Shown: one piece after another, positions 1 through 7,582 of the stretch
Layout: the number at the start of each line of letters is the position of its first letter
Position numbering within the stretch: the first letter of the stretch is position 1
Source: Prevotella sp.
GTDB taxonomy: Bacteria > Bacteroidota > Bacteroidia > Bacteroidales > Bacteroidaceae
Direction of reading: 5' to 3'
DNA length: 64,000 nucleotides
NCBI GenBank assembly: GCA_017477435.1
Contig: JAFUVV010000047.1
Span: 1 to 64,000, forward strand
Notes under the pieces: generated by a model
Told to the model about the DNA's origin: nothing
Seen by the model: the letters and a program-made list of their open reading frames with translations, nothing else
Database searches by the model: none
Made by a program: the position numbers and the translations under genes

Positions 1-122
1 ATTTAACTTATTTACACACATTGTAGCGGCGGTTAGAACCTCTCTTAGCAGCCGCCTCGAAGCCTTTTAGCCGGTCTCTCAAAACCTCTTTGGCGACGCG
101 CAGCAGAGCGACTCTGTATCTA
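1..122 (-). other. Leader RNA of a gene off the left edge
   Basis: This stretch lies downstream of the leftward promoter and has no credible start codon, so it is probably a 5' leader of at least 120 bases. A GC-rich imperfect hairpin lies at about 26-56 (arms GCGGCGG and GCCGCC). A reading frame without ATG is open on the minus strand and ends with TAA at 8-10; I regard it as incidental. Its class cannot be decided without the gene it precedes. Confidence 0.35.
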
Positions 123-128
123 CGCCTG

Positions 129-160
129 CAAAGTTAATACATGCTTTTCTATTTTCCAAA
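129..160 (-). promoter_or_regulatory. Leftward Bacteroidales promoter
   Basis: On the minus strand TTTG (160-157) is followed after 20 bases by TAACTTTG (136-129), an exact match to the Bacteroidetes -33/-7 pattern. It points at a gene beyond the left edge. Confidence 0.7.
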
Positions 161-213
161 TATTTCCATGTTAAATAATGTGAAAAGTTGAAAACGATAG
201 AAAAAAGATAAAA

Positions 214-245
214 GTGTGACAGTGTGACAGCGTGACAGTGTGACA
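214..245 (+). repeat. Iteron-like block, left end of primase cassette
   Basis: Four tandem 8-bp units: GTGTGACA, GTGTGACA, GCGTGACA, GTGTGACA, followed shortly by AATAGGG. The same arrangement recurs at 4376-4416 in the same orientation, so the two blocks are direct repeats that bracket the cassette. Confidence 0.8.
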
Positions 246-335
246 AAAATAGGGTTTTATATATAATATATATATATCTATATAATAATGTACGCGCGAT
301 GTACAATATTTTCTGATTTTTTAAAGGGTATTGCA
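246..335. other. AT-rich spacer between inverted iteron blocks
   Basis: About 90 bases, strongly AT-rich, with alternating TA runs (262-287) and a GTAC-rich core near 290-304. It separates the direct iteron block at 214-245 from the inverted block at 336-358. Iterons plus an AT-rich unwinding-type region next to a primase-helicase gene suggests a replication origin. This is inference. Confidence 0.35.
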
Positions 336-358
336 GTCACACTGTCACGCTGTCACAC
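336..358 (-). repeat. Inverted iteron-like block
   Basis: Read on the minus strand this is GTGTGACA, GCGTGACA, then GTGTGACT, the same 8-bp unit as at 214-245 but inverted. The two blocks could pair as arms of a large hairpin or bind a dimeric initiator. Confidence 0.75.
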
Positions 359-422
359 CTAACTGAATTAATAAACAAAGGTTAAAAAACAGCGTTTTTA
401 GTTAACTTTTATTTTTTTTTTT

Positions 423-450
423 TTTGTTCCATTAACTTTTCATACCTTCG
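423..450 (+). promoter_or_regulatory. Possible promoter of the primase cassette
   Basis: TACCTTCG at 443-450 fits the -7 element. A TTTG at 423-426 could be the -33 element, but the 16-base gap is shorter than usual. The first ATG of the cassette is 60 bases downstream. Confidence 0.45.
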
Positions 451-510
451 CCGTCGGAAGTCGACTCCAACTAATTTCAATTTATGTCTAAGTAAAAAAC
501 AACACACATT

Positions 511-789
511 ATGGCAAAAGTAATCAAAGGCTCTGCTATCCAAACGGAGGACAACGGATTCATTTTCACGCCTTACAACACTAATCCTCCTGAGAACACG
601 CCGTGGATAATCTTGCAGGCAACGGCACGGGGAATGCTCAAATGCACAGAGGACACAGTCCAGCTCCGAATATCGCTGAAGAAACCAAACACCGTGCGCG
701 AACTGCAAAACATCCTGCTGTCCGATTTCTCAAAACTGATTGCAAACATCGACGTCGCAAAGCTATATGGAAAACGAAAAAATAATTGA
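511..789 (+). CDS. Small protein, first gene of primase cassette
   Basis: A 92-residue soluble protein starting MAKVIKGSAI; no signal peptide or membrane segment. I do not recognise the family. The gene follows the iteron region and promoter-like sequence and overlaps the next gene by 23 bases, so the two are probably translated together. The basic C-terminus (LYGKRKNN) and its place ahead of the primase-helicase suggest a part in replication or control of the element, but nothing in the sequence shows this directly. Confidence 0.75.
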   Translation: MAKVIKGSAIQTEDNGFIFTPYNTNPPENTPWIILQATARGMLKCTEDTVQLRISLKKPNTVRELQNILLSDFSKLIANIDVAKLYGKRKNN

Positions 790-991
790 GAAAGAAATCG
801 GTAGCCGTTTTATCCTCGACGGAATAAGTGTGGAAGTAGCAGCCAGTTCATGGGGTGACTGCACGGGGTGCGCTTTCCATATCCCTCCCTACAACATTTG
901 CTCCCGTCCGGCTACTTTTCCACTTTATCCCTGTTCAGCGTTATATAGAAAAGACAAACAAAGTGTAATTTTTAAAAGAGTAAAAAAATGA
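767..991 (+). CDS. Small cysteine-motif protein of primase cassette
   Basis: A 74-residue protein starting MENEKIIEKE. An earlier in-frame ATG at 740 lies deep inside the preceding gene, so 767 is the better start. It contains CTGC, two later cysteines and the ending RKDKQSVIFKRVKK. Small proteins with a CxxC near the start and an RKDxxxVIFK ending are common in phages and mobile elements of this order, and the cysteines may bind metal; both points are from general knowledge. The stop overlaps the next start (ATGA at 988-991), indicating translational coupling to the primase-helicase. Confidence 0.7.
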   Translation: MENEKIIEKEIGSRFILDGISVEVAASSWGDCTGCAFHIPPYNICSRPATFPLYPCSALYRKDKQSVIFKRVKK

Positions 992-3291
992 TAGGATATT
1001 TCAAAAGCGTTGGCTCTCGGGCTTCCAATCTCGATTTGGATGGCTTCTTGACCATTGTACGCAGCGAGCACGTGAAGAATCTCTGCACTGCCATTGCTGG
1101 CGGCGACAAAGACTCAAAGCGTCGGCTCCCTGCGTTTACATGGCAAGCCACTTTCGAGCAAGGAAGCCCAAGAAGCAATAAGAATGCAAAGCCCACAGGG
1201 CTGTTCATTCTCGATATAGACCATATAAAGGAAGATGTGAAGTCTTTCTTCAAACGACTTCAGAAGAATTTTCCTGAAGTTGTTAAAGAAAGAATCCCCG
1301 TGGCGCATATCACACCGAGCGGACATGGCCTCCGTCTCGTGTGTATATGCGACCCTAATCTTCCTACCATTCAAGAGCAACAGTGTGTGATGGCTCGCAG
1401 GCTCGGCATAGAGATAGACGAAGTAGCAAAAGATTTTGCCCGTCTGTCCTTTGCCGTGCCCGAGTCATATTTCCTGAAGCTCGACATGAGCGTGTTTATT
1501 TCCGACTATTCATCAAACATTAAAAATCCCGATTATGAAGAAACAATTAGTAAAAATTCTCCTGTCGGCACTGATACAAGTGCTGCAGTCGATAATCAAG
1601 AAGCAGAAACCCGAAAAGAGTCAAATGGCCTATCTTCAGGACCAAATCAAAGTGATACAAAGAAAGACTCGGACAGTGGCCTCGCTGCCAGAAAAGAATT
1701 CAAAGGCATAGCCTATGAGAAGATAGTCAGTCAGTTGGTAGCTCAGACTGGCGGCGTGCCTGTAGAAGGCGAACGAAACGTGCGCCTCTACAACCTCTGC
1801 CGCAAGCTGAGATACATTTGTGACTTCAACACCGAGCAGCTATTCTCCATTGTTCCTCGCTGGGGGCTTTCGGAGCAGGAAGTGCATTCCGTCTGTGAGA
1901 GTGCCAACAAAGGCGGCAGGACTGGAAAAATTCCTTACGACCTTTGGAAGATAATAGAAAATCTCGGTGGCGAGGCTGCCGAGGGCGAGCAGGAAGAAGA
2001 AGGAGCAGAAGAAGAACAGGATAGCCAGCTGCCTCCCCTGCCTCCCATTTTCAAGCAGTTTGTGAAGATAGCCCCGAAGGATTTCCAGCCCGCCGTCATC
2101 GTCTCGTTGCTGCCCGTCCTCGGTACGCTCTGCTCCCGACTCCGTGCAGAATACATCGACGGCGAGACACATGCTCCAAATTTTCAGACAGTAATCGAAG
2201 CACCTCAGGCAAGCGGAAAGTCTTTCACGAGGAAGATAGTGAATGAATGCCTGCGGCCAGTGATTTTGCACGATGCACAGGAGAGGATAAAAGAGCAGGC
2301 ATATATAGAGGCATGCCGACAGAACAAAAACGCAAAGAAGCAGCCCGAAGAGCCTCAGACGCTCATCCGAGTAATCCCTGCCTCTATATCCATTGCAAAG
2401 CTATTGAAGCGACTCTCTTTCTCCTCGGGCTTGCATCTGTTCTCCTACCTCGAAGAACTCGACACACTGACGAAGAGCAATCGGGCTGGGGCATGGTCGC
2501 AAAAGAGCGATATCTACCGCAATGCCTACGACAACGCCACGTATGGACAGGACTATATGAGCGAGAATTCGTTCTCGGCATTGGTGCAAGTGTTCTATAA
2601 TCTTCTTCTCTGTGGCACTCCCAATGCTGTCAGTCGTTTCTATAGCGACCCCGAGGATGGCCTTGTTTCGCGAGTGCTGTTTGCAAAGCTTCCCTCTCAA
2701 TTCGGAGCGGAAATGCCATTATTTAAGAAAATGACGACCTTCGAGCGGAAAATGATAGACGACCGATGCAGCCGCTTAAACAACACCCTCTGTGTGACTC
2801 CCGACGATAAGCCCTGCGAAGAGCATCCGATGGAAATGGGGTGGCTGAACATGCGGCTGGAGAAATGGCTGGAAGCACAAAGGTTGCAATCTATAAAGGA
2901 AAACAACTACTCGCGCGATATCTTCCGAAGGAGGGCTGCTGTGAATGGATTCCGAGCTGGCATGATAGCCTTCTATCTCTACGACGAAAAACTCTCGAAG
3001 CCTAACCGCAAGGCCGTAGAAGATTTCGCACTATGGGTAGCCGACTATTCACTTCGTAATCTGCTGGAGAAATTCTCTGAAAGACTCAACGAGCAGACGC
3101 AGTCAGAGGATAAAGGATTGGTAAGAGCAAAGCCTATCTACGACGAATTAGGCGATGGTTTTACAAAAGACGACCTTTATACCTTGCTCGCTAAAAGGAG
3201 GGTGAAAACGCCTATTAGAACAATTATATACAACTGGAAGAAAGCCGAACTCATCGAAGGTGAGGACGGAAAATACAAAAAGACAAAATAA
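988..3291 (+). CDS. Primase-helicase, BT4734/VirE-N + DUF3987 type
   Basis: A 767-residue replication-type protein. Residues 1-170 match the BT4734/VirE N-terminal family and carry archaeo-eukaryotic primase signatures: LDID at 75-78, SGHGLRL at 111-117 and KDFARLSF near 148-155. An acidic linker follows. Residues about 235-330 resemble a PriCT module (GERNVRLYNLCRKLRYI). From about 345 there is a DUF3987 P-loop domain with Walker A-like APQASGKS near 405-412 and an acidic SYLEELD near 485. It should prime and unwind DNA for its element. It is coupled to the genes on both sides. It is often annotated virulence-associated protein E, but no virulence role is implied. Confidence 0.88.
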   Translation: MIGYFKSVGSRASNLDLDGFLTIVRSEHVKNLCTAIAGGDKDSKRRLPAFTWQATFEQGSPRSNKNAKPTGLFILDIDHIKEDVKSFFKRLQKNFPEVVKERIPVAHITPSGHGLRLVCICDPNLPTIQEQQCVMARRLGIEIDEVAKDFARLSFAVPESYFLKLDMSVFISDYSSNIKNPDYEETISKNSPVGTDTSAAVDNQEAETRKESNGLSSGPNQSDTKKDSDSGLAARKEFKGIAYEKIVSQLVAQTGGVPVEGERNVRLYNLCRKLRYICDFNTEQLFSIVPRWGLSEQEVHSVCESANKGGRTGKIPYDLWKIIENLGGEAAEGEQEEEGAEEEQDSQLPPLPPIFKQFVKIAPKDFQPAVIVSLLPVLGTLCSRLRAEYIDGETHAPNFQTVIEAPQASGKSFTRKIVNECLRPVILHDAQERIKEQAYIEACRQNKNAKKQPEEPQTLIRVIPASISIAKLLKRLSFSSGLHLFSYLEELDTLTKSNRAGAWSQKSDIYRNAYDNATYGQDYMSENSFSALVQVFYNLLLCGTPNAVSRFYSDPEDGLVSRVLFAKLPSQFGAEMPLFKKMTTFERKMIDDRCSRLNNTLCVTPDDKPCEEHPMEMGWLNMRLEKWLEAQRLQSIKENNYSRDIFRRRAAVNGFRAGMIAFYLYDEKLSKPNRKAVEDFALWVADYSLRNLLEKFSERLNEQTQSEDKGLVRAKPIYDELGDGFTKDDLYTLLAKRRVKTPIRTIIYNWKKAELIEGEDGKYKKTK

Positions 3292-3297
3292 GCGATT

Positions 3298-3492
3298 ATG
3301 AAGAAACCCAAATATGTACTGGCAATATTCCTCGTCCTGTCGGGGGTGGTGATGAGCTATATTAGCTTTTTCACCCCTCCCGTGGGGGAGGTGTCCGATT
3401 CGGTGCTCGGCTATCTCGGCGAGTGCTTGATATGGGCAGGGAGTATGTTTGGAATGACTGAATATGTAAATTATAAAACAAGAAAAGAATGA
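3298..3492 (+). CDS. Small two-helix membrane protein, holin-like
   Basis: A 64-residue protein with a hydrophobic segment at about 6-25 (YVLAIFLVLSGVVMSYISFF) and a second at about 41-57. It starts 7 bases after the primase-helicase stop, and its own stop overlaps the next start (ATGA at 3489-3492). Size, two membrane segments and a nearby M15 peptidase gene resemble a holin-endolysin pair, but short membrane proteins are easily over-interpreted. Confidence 0.65.
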   Translation: MKKPKYVLAIFLVLSGVVMSYISFFTPPVGEVSDSVLGYLGECLIWAGSMFGMTEYVNYKTRKE

Positions 3493-3818
3493 AACTGAGA
3501 ATATTTGTAAATCTGCTTGCCATGGATGGCAGCAAGATTGAGAATGGCAATATTGTCATTCCTATTGAGAGAAACGGACTCTATGTGAAAAAACTCGAAG
3601 GACACGACGATATAACCACATCGGTGACTGCTTCGTTTGTGGCATGGGAACTGACAGAGCGCTCGAAATATGGCGACACTCACCTCTTGAAGCGTAACCT
3701 CTCGAAGGAGCAGCGCGAAGCAATGACTCCAGAGCAGTTGCAGAAAATGCCGATAATGGGGCGAGTGAGACCAATAGAAAAGAAAGAGGGAGGTGGAGAT
3801 AATGATAAAGCTTACTGA
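3489..3818 (+). CDS. Unknown cassette protein
   Basis: A 109-residue soluble protein beginning MKLRIFVNLLAMDGSKIENG and ending in a charged, glycine-containing tail. I do not recognise the family. It overlaps the upstream membrane protein gene by 4 bases and the downstream peptidase gene by 17, so it belongs to the same translational unit. Confidence 0.7.
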   Translation: MKLRIFVNLLAMDGSKIENGNIVIPIERNGLYVKKLEGHDDITTSVTASFVAWELTERSKYGDTHLLKRNLSKEQREAMTPEQLQKMPIMGRVRPIEKKEGGGDNDKAY

Positions 3819-4218
3819 CCATTTCGAGCTGAACGAATTTATTAATTCGGGAATAGCGAAAACAAAGGGGATAAAGAATATCCCCGATTTGAAGCAACTC
3901 ATCTGCCTGCAAGCCCTTTGTACGAATATACTCGAGCCTCTGAGAAAGAAATGCGGTCCTGTGATTATTTCGAGCGGCTTCAGGACGAAAGAACTGAACG
4001 AGCTCGTCGGCGGTACGCCGACATCGCAACACTTGAAAGGACAGGCTGCAGATATCCATTGCAAGGACAAAAGCCAAGCATGGATGTTTTTCGAGGAGCT
4101 AAAGAAAATGAACTTCGACCAGCTGATATGGGAACAAAGAGGAGAAAAGATTTGGATACATGTCAGCTACGTATCGAAGAATGAGAACAGAAGACAGATT
4201 TTTGAAGTAATAAAATAG
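3802..4218 (+). CDS. M15 family peptidase, endolysin-like
   Basis: A 138-residue protein of the peptidase M15 (D-Ala-D-Ala carboxypeptidase-like) fold. The zinc signature SQHLKGQAADIH and the later WIHVSY supply the expected His/Asp/His ligands. There is no signal peptide, as in phage endolysins that rely on a holin. It probably cuts peptide cross-links in peptidoglycan. ATG at 3802 is preferred to a GTG at 3793 because AGGTGGAG precedes it. The gene overlaps the previous one. Confidence 0.85.
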   Translation: MIKLTDHFELNEFINSGIAKTKGIKNIPDLKQLICLQALCTNILEPLRKKCGPVIISSGFRTKELNELVGGTPTSQHLKGQAADIHCKDKSQAWMFFEELKKMNFDQLIWEQRGEKIWIHVSYVSKNENRRQIFEVIK

Positions 4219-4224
4219 AAGATT

Positions 4225-4371
4225 ATGAAAAGAATATTAAACAATACAGGCCTCTGCCTCCGTGCTGCCTGCCTGATAGCATTGAAGCCTTTCATCGACG
4301 AACTCTGCCTCCTTCGTAAGATTCTGCGCTGCGACTGGAGTAGCATCGAGGATGGAATGAAATGGAATTAA
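4225..4371 (+). CDS. 48-residue small ORF at cassette end
   Basis: MKRILNNTGLCLRAACLIAL and onward, 48 residues, ending KWN. It begins 7 bases after the peptidase stop, and its start context (GATTATGAA) is the same as that of the small membrane protein at 3298, which supports real translation. The N-terminal half is moderately hydrophobic with two cysteines. No family recognised. It ends five bases before the right-hand iteron block. Confidence 0.5.
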   Translation: MKRILNNTGLCLRAACLIALKPFIDELCLLRKILRCDWSSIEDGMKWN

Positions 4372-4375
4372 GAAA

Positions 4376-4416
4376 GTGTGACAGCGTGACAGCGTGACAG
4401 CGTGACAGCAATAGGG
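4376..4416 (+). repeat. Iteron-like block, right end of primase cassette
   Basis: GTGTGACA followed by three GCGTGACA units (4376-4407), then GCAATAGGG. It is a direct repeat of the block at 214-245 with its following AATAGGG, about 4.2 kb away, and marks the right boundary of the cassette. Confidence 0.8.
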
Positions 4417-4440
4417 GTGCAAGAGCACCCCTTTTCTATT
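4413..4440 (+). terminator. Intrinsic terminator of primase cassette
   Basis: An 8-bp stem AGGGGTGC / GCACCCCT with an AAGA loop (4413-4432) followed by a T-rich run, placed just after the last gene and iteron block. Confidence 0.8.
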
Positions 4441-4463
4441 TTTAAGCCCCCCCTTTTTTTTCT

Positions 4464-5939
4464 TTAAGCCGCCCGAGGCGGCTCCCCCCCCCCTTTTTTC
4501 CCGGCTTCGTCGTCATCCCAACATGCGAGATCGTTTTCTATCTCCGGGAGCTTGTGCCTGTGGAATATCGGGTCTTTTATGCCTCTGCGCTTCTGGCTTC
4601 TGTAGTCGTCGAGCAGCCGGAAGACGTATTTGCTCAGCGTGACGACGGCCACGAGGTTGCATGCTGTTACGAGTGCCATGAACAGGTCGCCGATGGTCCA
4701 CACGGTGTCGAGGGTGGCAAGTGCTCCGAACACTACCATTACTCCGGCTGAGAGTATGCGATATATTGTCAGCACGGTGTGGCTGGACGTCATGAAACGG
4801 ATGTTTGCCTCGCCGTAGTAGTAGTTGCCGATGATGGACGAGAAGGCGAAGAGGAATATGGCTATGGCGATGAATATTGGTCCGAGAGAACCTATCTCGG
4901 AACTGAGTGCCGCCTGGGTAAGCGTGATGCCGTTCAGCCCAGGTATGTCGTATAGTCCGCTGATGAGGATAATAAATGCGGTGCACGAGCATACGAGCAG
5001 TGTGTCGGTGAAGACGCCCAGCGCTTGTATGAGTCCTTGTTTCACGGGGTGGGACACGGTGGCTGTGGCTGCTACGTTCGGAGTGCTGCCCTCGCCGGCC
5101 TCGTTGCTGAATAGTCCTCGCTTGGTGCCTATCAGGATGGTTGCTCCTATTGATCCTCCCACCGACTGCTCAATGCCGAAGGCGCTGGTCAGAATCAGCC
5201 GCAGCACGTGGGGTATCAGCTGTATGTTGGATATTATGACCACCATTGCCAGCACGAAATATCCTATTGCCATCAGGGGGACCAGCACTGCACTGACGCT
5301 GGCAATGCGGTGAATGCCTCCAAAGACTATCAGAAGGCCCATGGCTGCTATTACTATCCCTACCATGGTCGGGTCCCAACCGAATGCTTCGTGCATGGCG
5401 CCGCAGATGGTGTTGCTCTGTATGGAGTTGTAGGAAAGTCCGAACGTGATGGTTATGAGTACTGCAAAGACCATGGCGAGCCATCGGCAGTGCAGGCCTT
5501 TCAGGATGTAATAGGCTGGTCCGCCGACGTACGAGTCTTTTTCCCGTTGCTTGTACAGCTGTCCGAGGGTGGACTCTGTGAATGCCGTTGCCGAGCCCAG
5601 CAGTGCGATGATCCACATCCAGAATATCGCTCCCGGTCCGCCTATTGCTATTGCTGTGGCGACTCCTGCCAGGTTGCCTGTCCCTATGCGTGTGGCCACG
5701 GAGACGGCAAAGGCCTGAAACGAGGAGATGTGCCTGTGGCTGCCCTCGCTTTCGTCACGATGGTTTCCTGTGCTGGCAGAGTCTGTCAGCAGTCTGAACA
5801 TCTCGCCGACCATACGAAACTGTACTCCCTTGGTCTTCCACGTGAACCATAGCCCACAGGCCACCAAGGCTCCGATAAGCACATAAGTCCACAGCGCGTC
5901 GCTCAGTTGAGTGATAAGATTGTAGATGGTCATTGTCAA
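4464..5939 (-). CDS. Sodium:alanine symporter, AgcS family
   Basis: A 491-residue inner-membrane transporter with about ten hydrophobic segments. The run FAVSVATRIGTGNLAGVATA and the SNEAGEGSTPNVAA region are hallmarks of the alanine/glycine:cation symporter family, which imports small neutral amino acids with sodium. A second Met two codons in is an equally possible start. The C-terminus ends KKGGGEPPRAA and is encoded across a run of ten G (4484-4493), so slippage there would change only the cytoplasmic tail. The gene stands alone. Confidence 0.92.
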   Translation of the reverse strand: MTMTIYNLITQLSDALWTYVLIGALVACGLWFTWKTKGVQFRMVGEMFRLLTDSASTGNHRDESEGSHRHISSFQAFAVSVATRIGTGNLAGVATAIAIGGPGAIFWMWIIALLGSATAFTESTLGQLYKQREKDSYVGGPAYYILKGLHCRWLAMVFAVLITITFGLSYNSIQSNTICGAMHEAFGWDPTMVGIVIAAMGLLIVFGGIHRIASVSAVLVPLMAIGYFVLAMVVIISNIQLIPHVLRLILTSAFGIEQSVGGSIGATILIGTKRGLFSNEAGEGSTPNVAATATVSHPVKQGLIQALGVFTDTLLVCSCTAFIILISGLYDIPGLNGITLTQAALSSEIGSLGPIFIAIAIFLFAFSSIIGNYYYGEANIRFMTSSHTVLTIYRILSAGVMVVFGALATLDTVWTIGDLFMALVTACNLVAVVTLSKYVFRLLDDYRSQKRRGIKDPIFHRHKLPEIENDLACWDDDEAGKKGGGEPPRAA

Positions 5940-5959
5940 AATAATTTAAGGTGAGAGAG

Positions 5960-6052
5960 TTGGAGTTAGCCGGAGTTAAGGAGTTATGGAGTTAATGGGA
6001 GTCATCGGGAGTTAGTGGTCTACGACCACGGGAGTTAACTGACAAATGCATG
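5960..6052. repeat. GGAGTTA interspersed repeat, copy 1
   Basis: Imperfect tandem GGAGTTA units ending in a dyad, GTGGTCTACGACCAC, then GGGAGTTAACTGACA. A close inverted copy lies at 43946-44070. The stretch up to 6191 has no gene; it also holds a GTGACCGTTGGTT motif shared with the repeats near 15.9 kb. Confidence 0.7.
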
Positions 6053-6191
6053 TCTAGTACTTTCCCCCTCGGGCTTTGCCCTCGGACAGTGACCGTTGGT
6101 TGTCCGTTTTTTCGCTTCGCTCAACAGCACGTTCCTCCCGCTAACTCCTACTTGCGGAAGTTGAGCGCCTAGCGAGACTTCAGTCAATTAC

Positions 6192-7367
6192 TCACATACA
6201 CATTTCATAAATTCTCTCCACGTCTTGCTGTGTGAGTGGTTTGAATCCTGGCAGTGTACCTCCTCCTACCGACTTCCGTGCCATCACGCTGAAGTGCTCG
6301 CGGTCGATGCCCACCTCGGGGAAGGTGCTCTTCAGTCCCAGCGTGTTGAACAGGAATTCGCTCAGGCGCTTGATGGCTTCGCGGGCAATAGTCATCGGCT
6401 CCAGCGAGGGGTCGATGCCGAAGACGTTGACACCAAACTGCACATACTTTCCCACCGTAGTCTCGTCAAGACAGTACTCCATCCATCGTGGAGTGAGTAT
6501 GGCGAGTCCAAGGCCGTGGGTGATGTCGTAGATGGCCGACAGTTCGTGCTCCATCGGATGACAGCTCCATGCCTGACGCTTGCCGCCGTCGACGAAACCG
6601 TTGATGGCCCATGTCGATGTCCACATCAGATTGGCACGTGCCTCATAGTTATCGGGTTCCTTCATCGCAATCGGCGCATAGCGCACGATGGTCTTCATGA
6701 GTCCTTCCATGAAGCAGTCGAGCATGTAGAGGTCTTGGTCTGTGTTGAAGTACACCTCAATGATGTGCGACATCATGTCTGCTGCGCCGCATGCTGTTTG
6801 ATATGGCGACACGGTGAAGGTGTTTGTTGGGTCGAGGAACGATGCCTTTGGCAGCAATGCCGGAGCCAGGCGGCCGTTCTTGTCTTTTGTCTCGGGGTTG
6901 CTTATCACTCCTCCCGTGTCCATCTCCGACCCTGTGACCGCCAGTGTGAGTATGGTGACGATGGGCAGCGCACGCTCTATCGGTGCCTGCTTGCTATAGT
7001 CGAGAAAGTCCCACGGGTCGTGGTCGACACATGCTCCGGCAGCCATAAATTTTGTGGCGTCGATTGTCGATCCGCCGCCAACTGCCAGCAAGACATCGAT
7101 ATGGTGGTCCTTACACATCTGCGCCCCACGGCGCACACTGTCTATCCTTGGGTTAGGTTCTATGCCCGAGAGTTCATACAGCTCCATGCCGGCAGCCTCA
7201 ATCTCACTGACTACACGGTCGTAGAGTCCCATGCGCTTAATGCTTCCGCCACCATAGGTGAGCAGCACGCGGGTGCCATATTTCTTAAGTTCTGTACCAA
7301 GGTTCTTAAGTTGGTCGCGTCCGAAATACACACGGACGGGAATGTCGTAAATGAAATCGTAAATCAT
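6192..7367 (-). CDS. Iron-containing alcohol dehydrogenase, YqhD/BDH type
   Basis: A 391-residue cytoplasmic NAD(P)H-dependent alcohol/aldehyde oxidoreductase. Start MIYDFIYDIP at 7367 matches the family N-terminus; the 29 extra codons upstream are not expected. GGGS at 39-42 and VGGGSTIDATK at 96-106 bind the cofactor. D197, H201, H270 and H284 have the spacing of the YqhD metal ligands. Likely reduces aldehydes from fermentation or sugar breakdown. Single gene flanked by repeats. Confidence 0.92.
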   Translation of the reverse strand: MIYDFIYDIPVRVYFGRDQLKNLGTELKKYGTRVLLTYGGGSIKRMGLYDRVVSEIEAAGMELYELSGIEPNPRIDSVRRGAQMCKDHHIDVLLAVGGGSTIDATKFMAAGACVDHDPWDFLDYSKQAPIERALPIVTILTLAVTGSEMDTGGVISNPETKDKNGRLAPALLPKASFLDPTNTFTVSPYQTACGAADMMSHIIEVYFNTDQDLYMLDCFMEGLMKTIVRYAPIAMKEPDNYEARANLMWTSTWAINGFVDGGKRQAWSCHPMEHELSAIYDITHGLGLAILTPRWMEYCLDETTVGKYVQFGVNVFGIDPSLEPMTIAREAIKRLSEFLFNTLGLKSTFPEVGIDREHFSVMARKSVGGGTLPGFKPLTQQDVERIYEMCM

Positions 7368-7471
7368 AATTATAATTGAAGTTTTTATTATCACATAATT
7401 CAAGTTTCTGAAGTTAAGAAGGAACGTGCTGTTGAGCGTAGTGAAAAAAGTCATATGACTATTTTCGCTTC

Positions 7472-7582
7472 TTACCTAAGTTGCCAATCAGAATAGAGCG
7501 CTTGTGGATTATGCATCAATGTTTCGCCACCTTTTGGATATGGAAAGATATGGTCAGCATGTAAAACCACTGAAGAACCTAA
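7472..7582 (-). pseudogene. 3' remnant of an HNH endonuclease
   Basis: On the minus strand the frame encodes HADHIFPYPKGGETLMHNPQ and then ALYSDWQLR before a TAA stop. HADHIFPxxKGG is the core of many HNH nucleases (restriction or mobile-element type). Upstream the frame is closed by a stop, and the cysteine usually found downstream is missing, so only about 35 codons survive. It follows directly after the AT-rich gene at 7579-8154. Confidence 0.6.

Noticed and set aside
79..306. 75-codon frame on the minus strand near the left end
   Set aside because: It runs through the promoter, iterons and AT-rich region, and its composition is not protein-like.
988..3291. Virulence factor (VirE name)
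   Set aside because: The domains are those of a primase-helicase; the name comes from a loose family label.
4225..4371. Small signal-type peptide similar to known short ORFs of such cassettes
   Set aside because: I could not match it to a named family, so it is listed only as a small ORF.
5942..6190. Riboswitch ahead of the symporter gene
   Set aside because: The sequence is a known repeat type here with a second copy at 44 kb next to an unrelated gene.
7368..7454. 29 additional residues on the alcohol dehydrogenase
   Set aside because: Poor composition and the family starts at MIYDF; 7367 is the sensible start.
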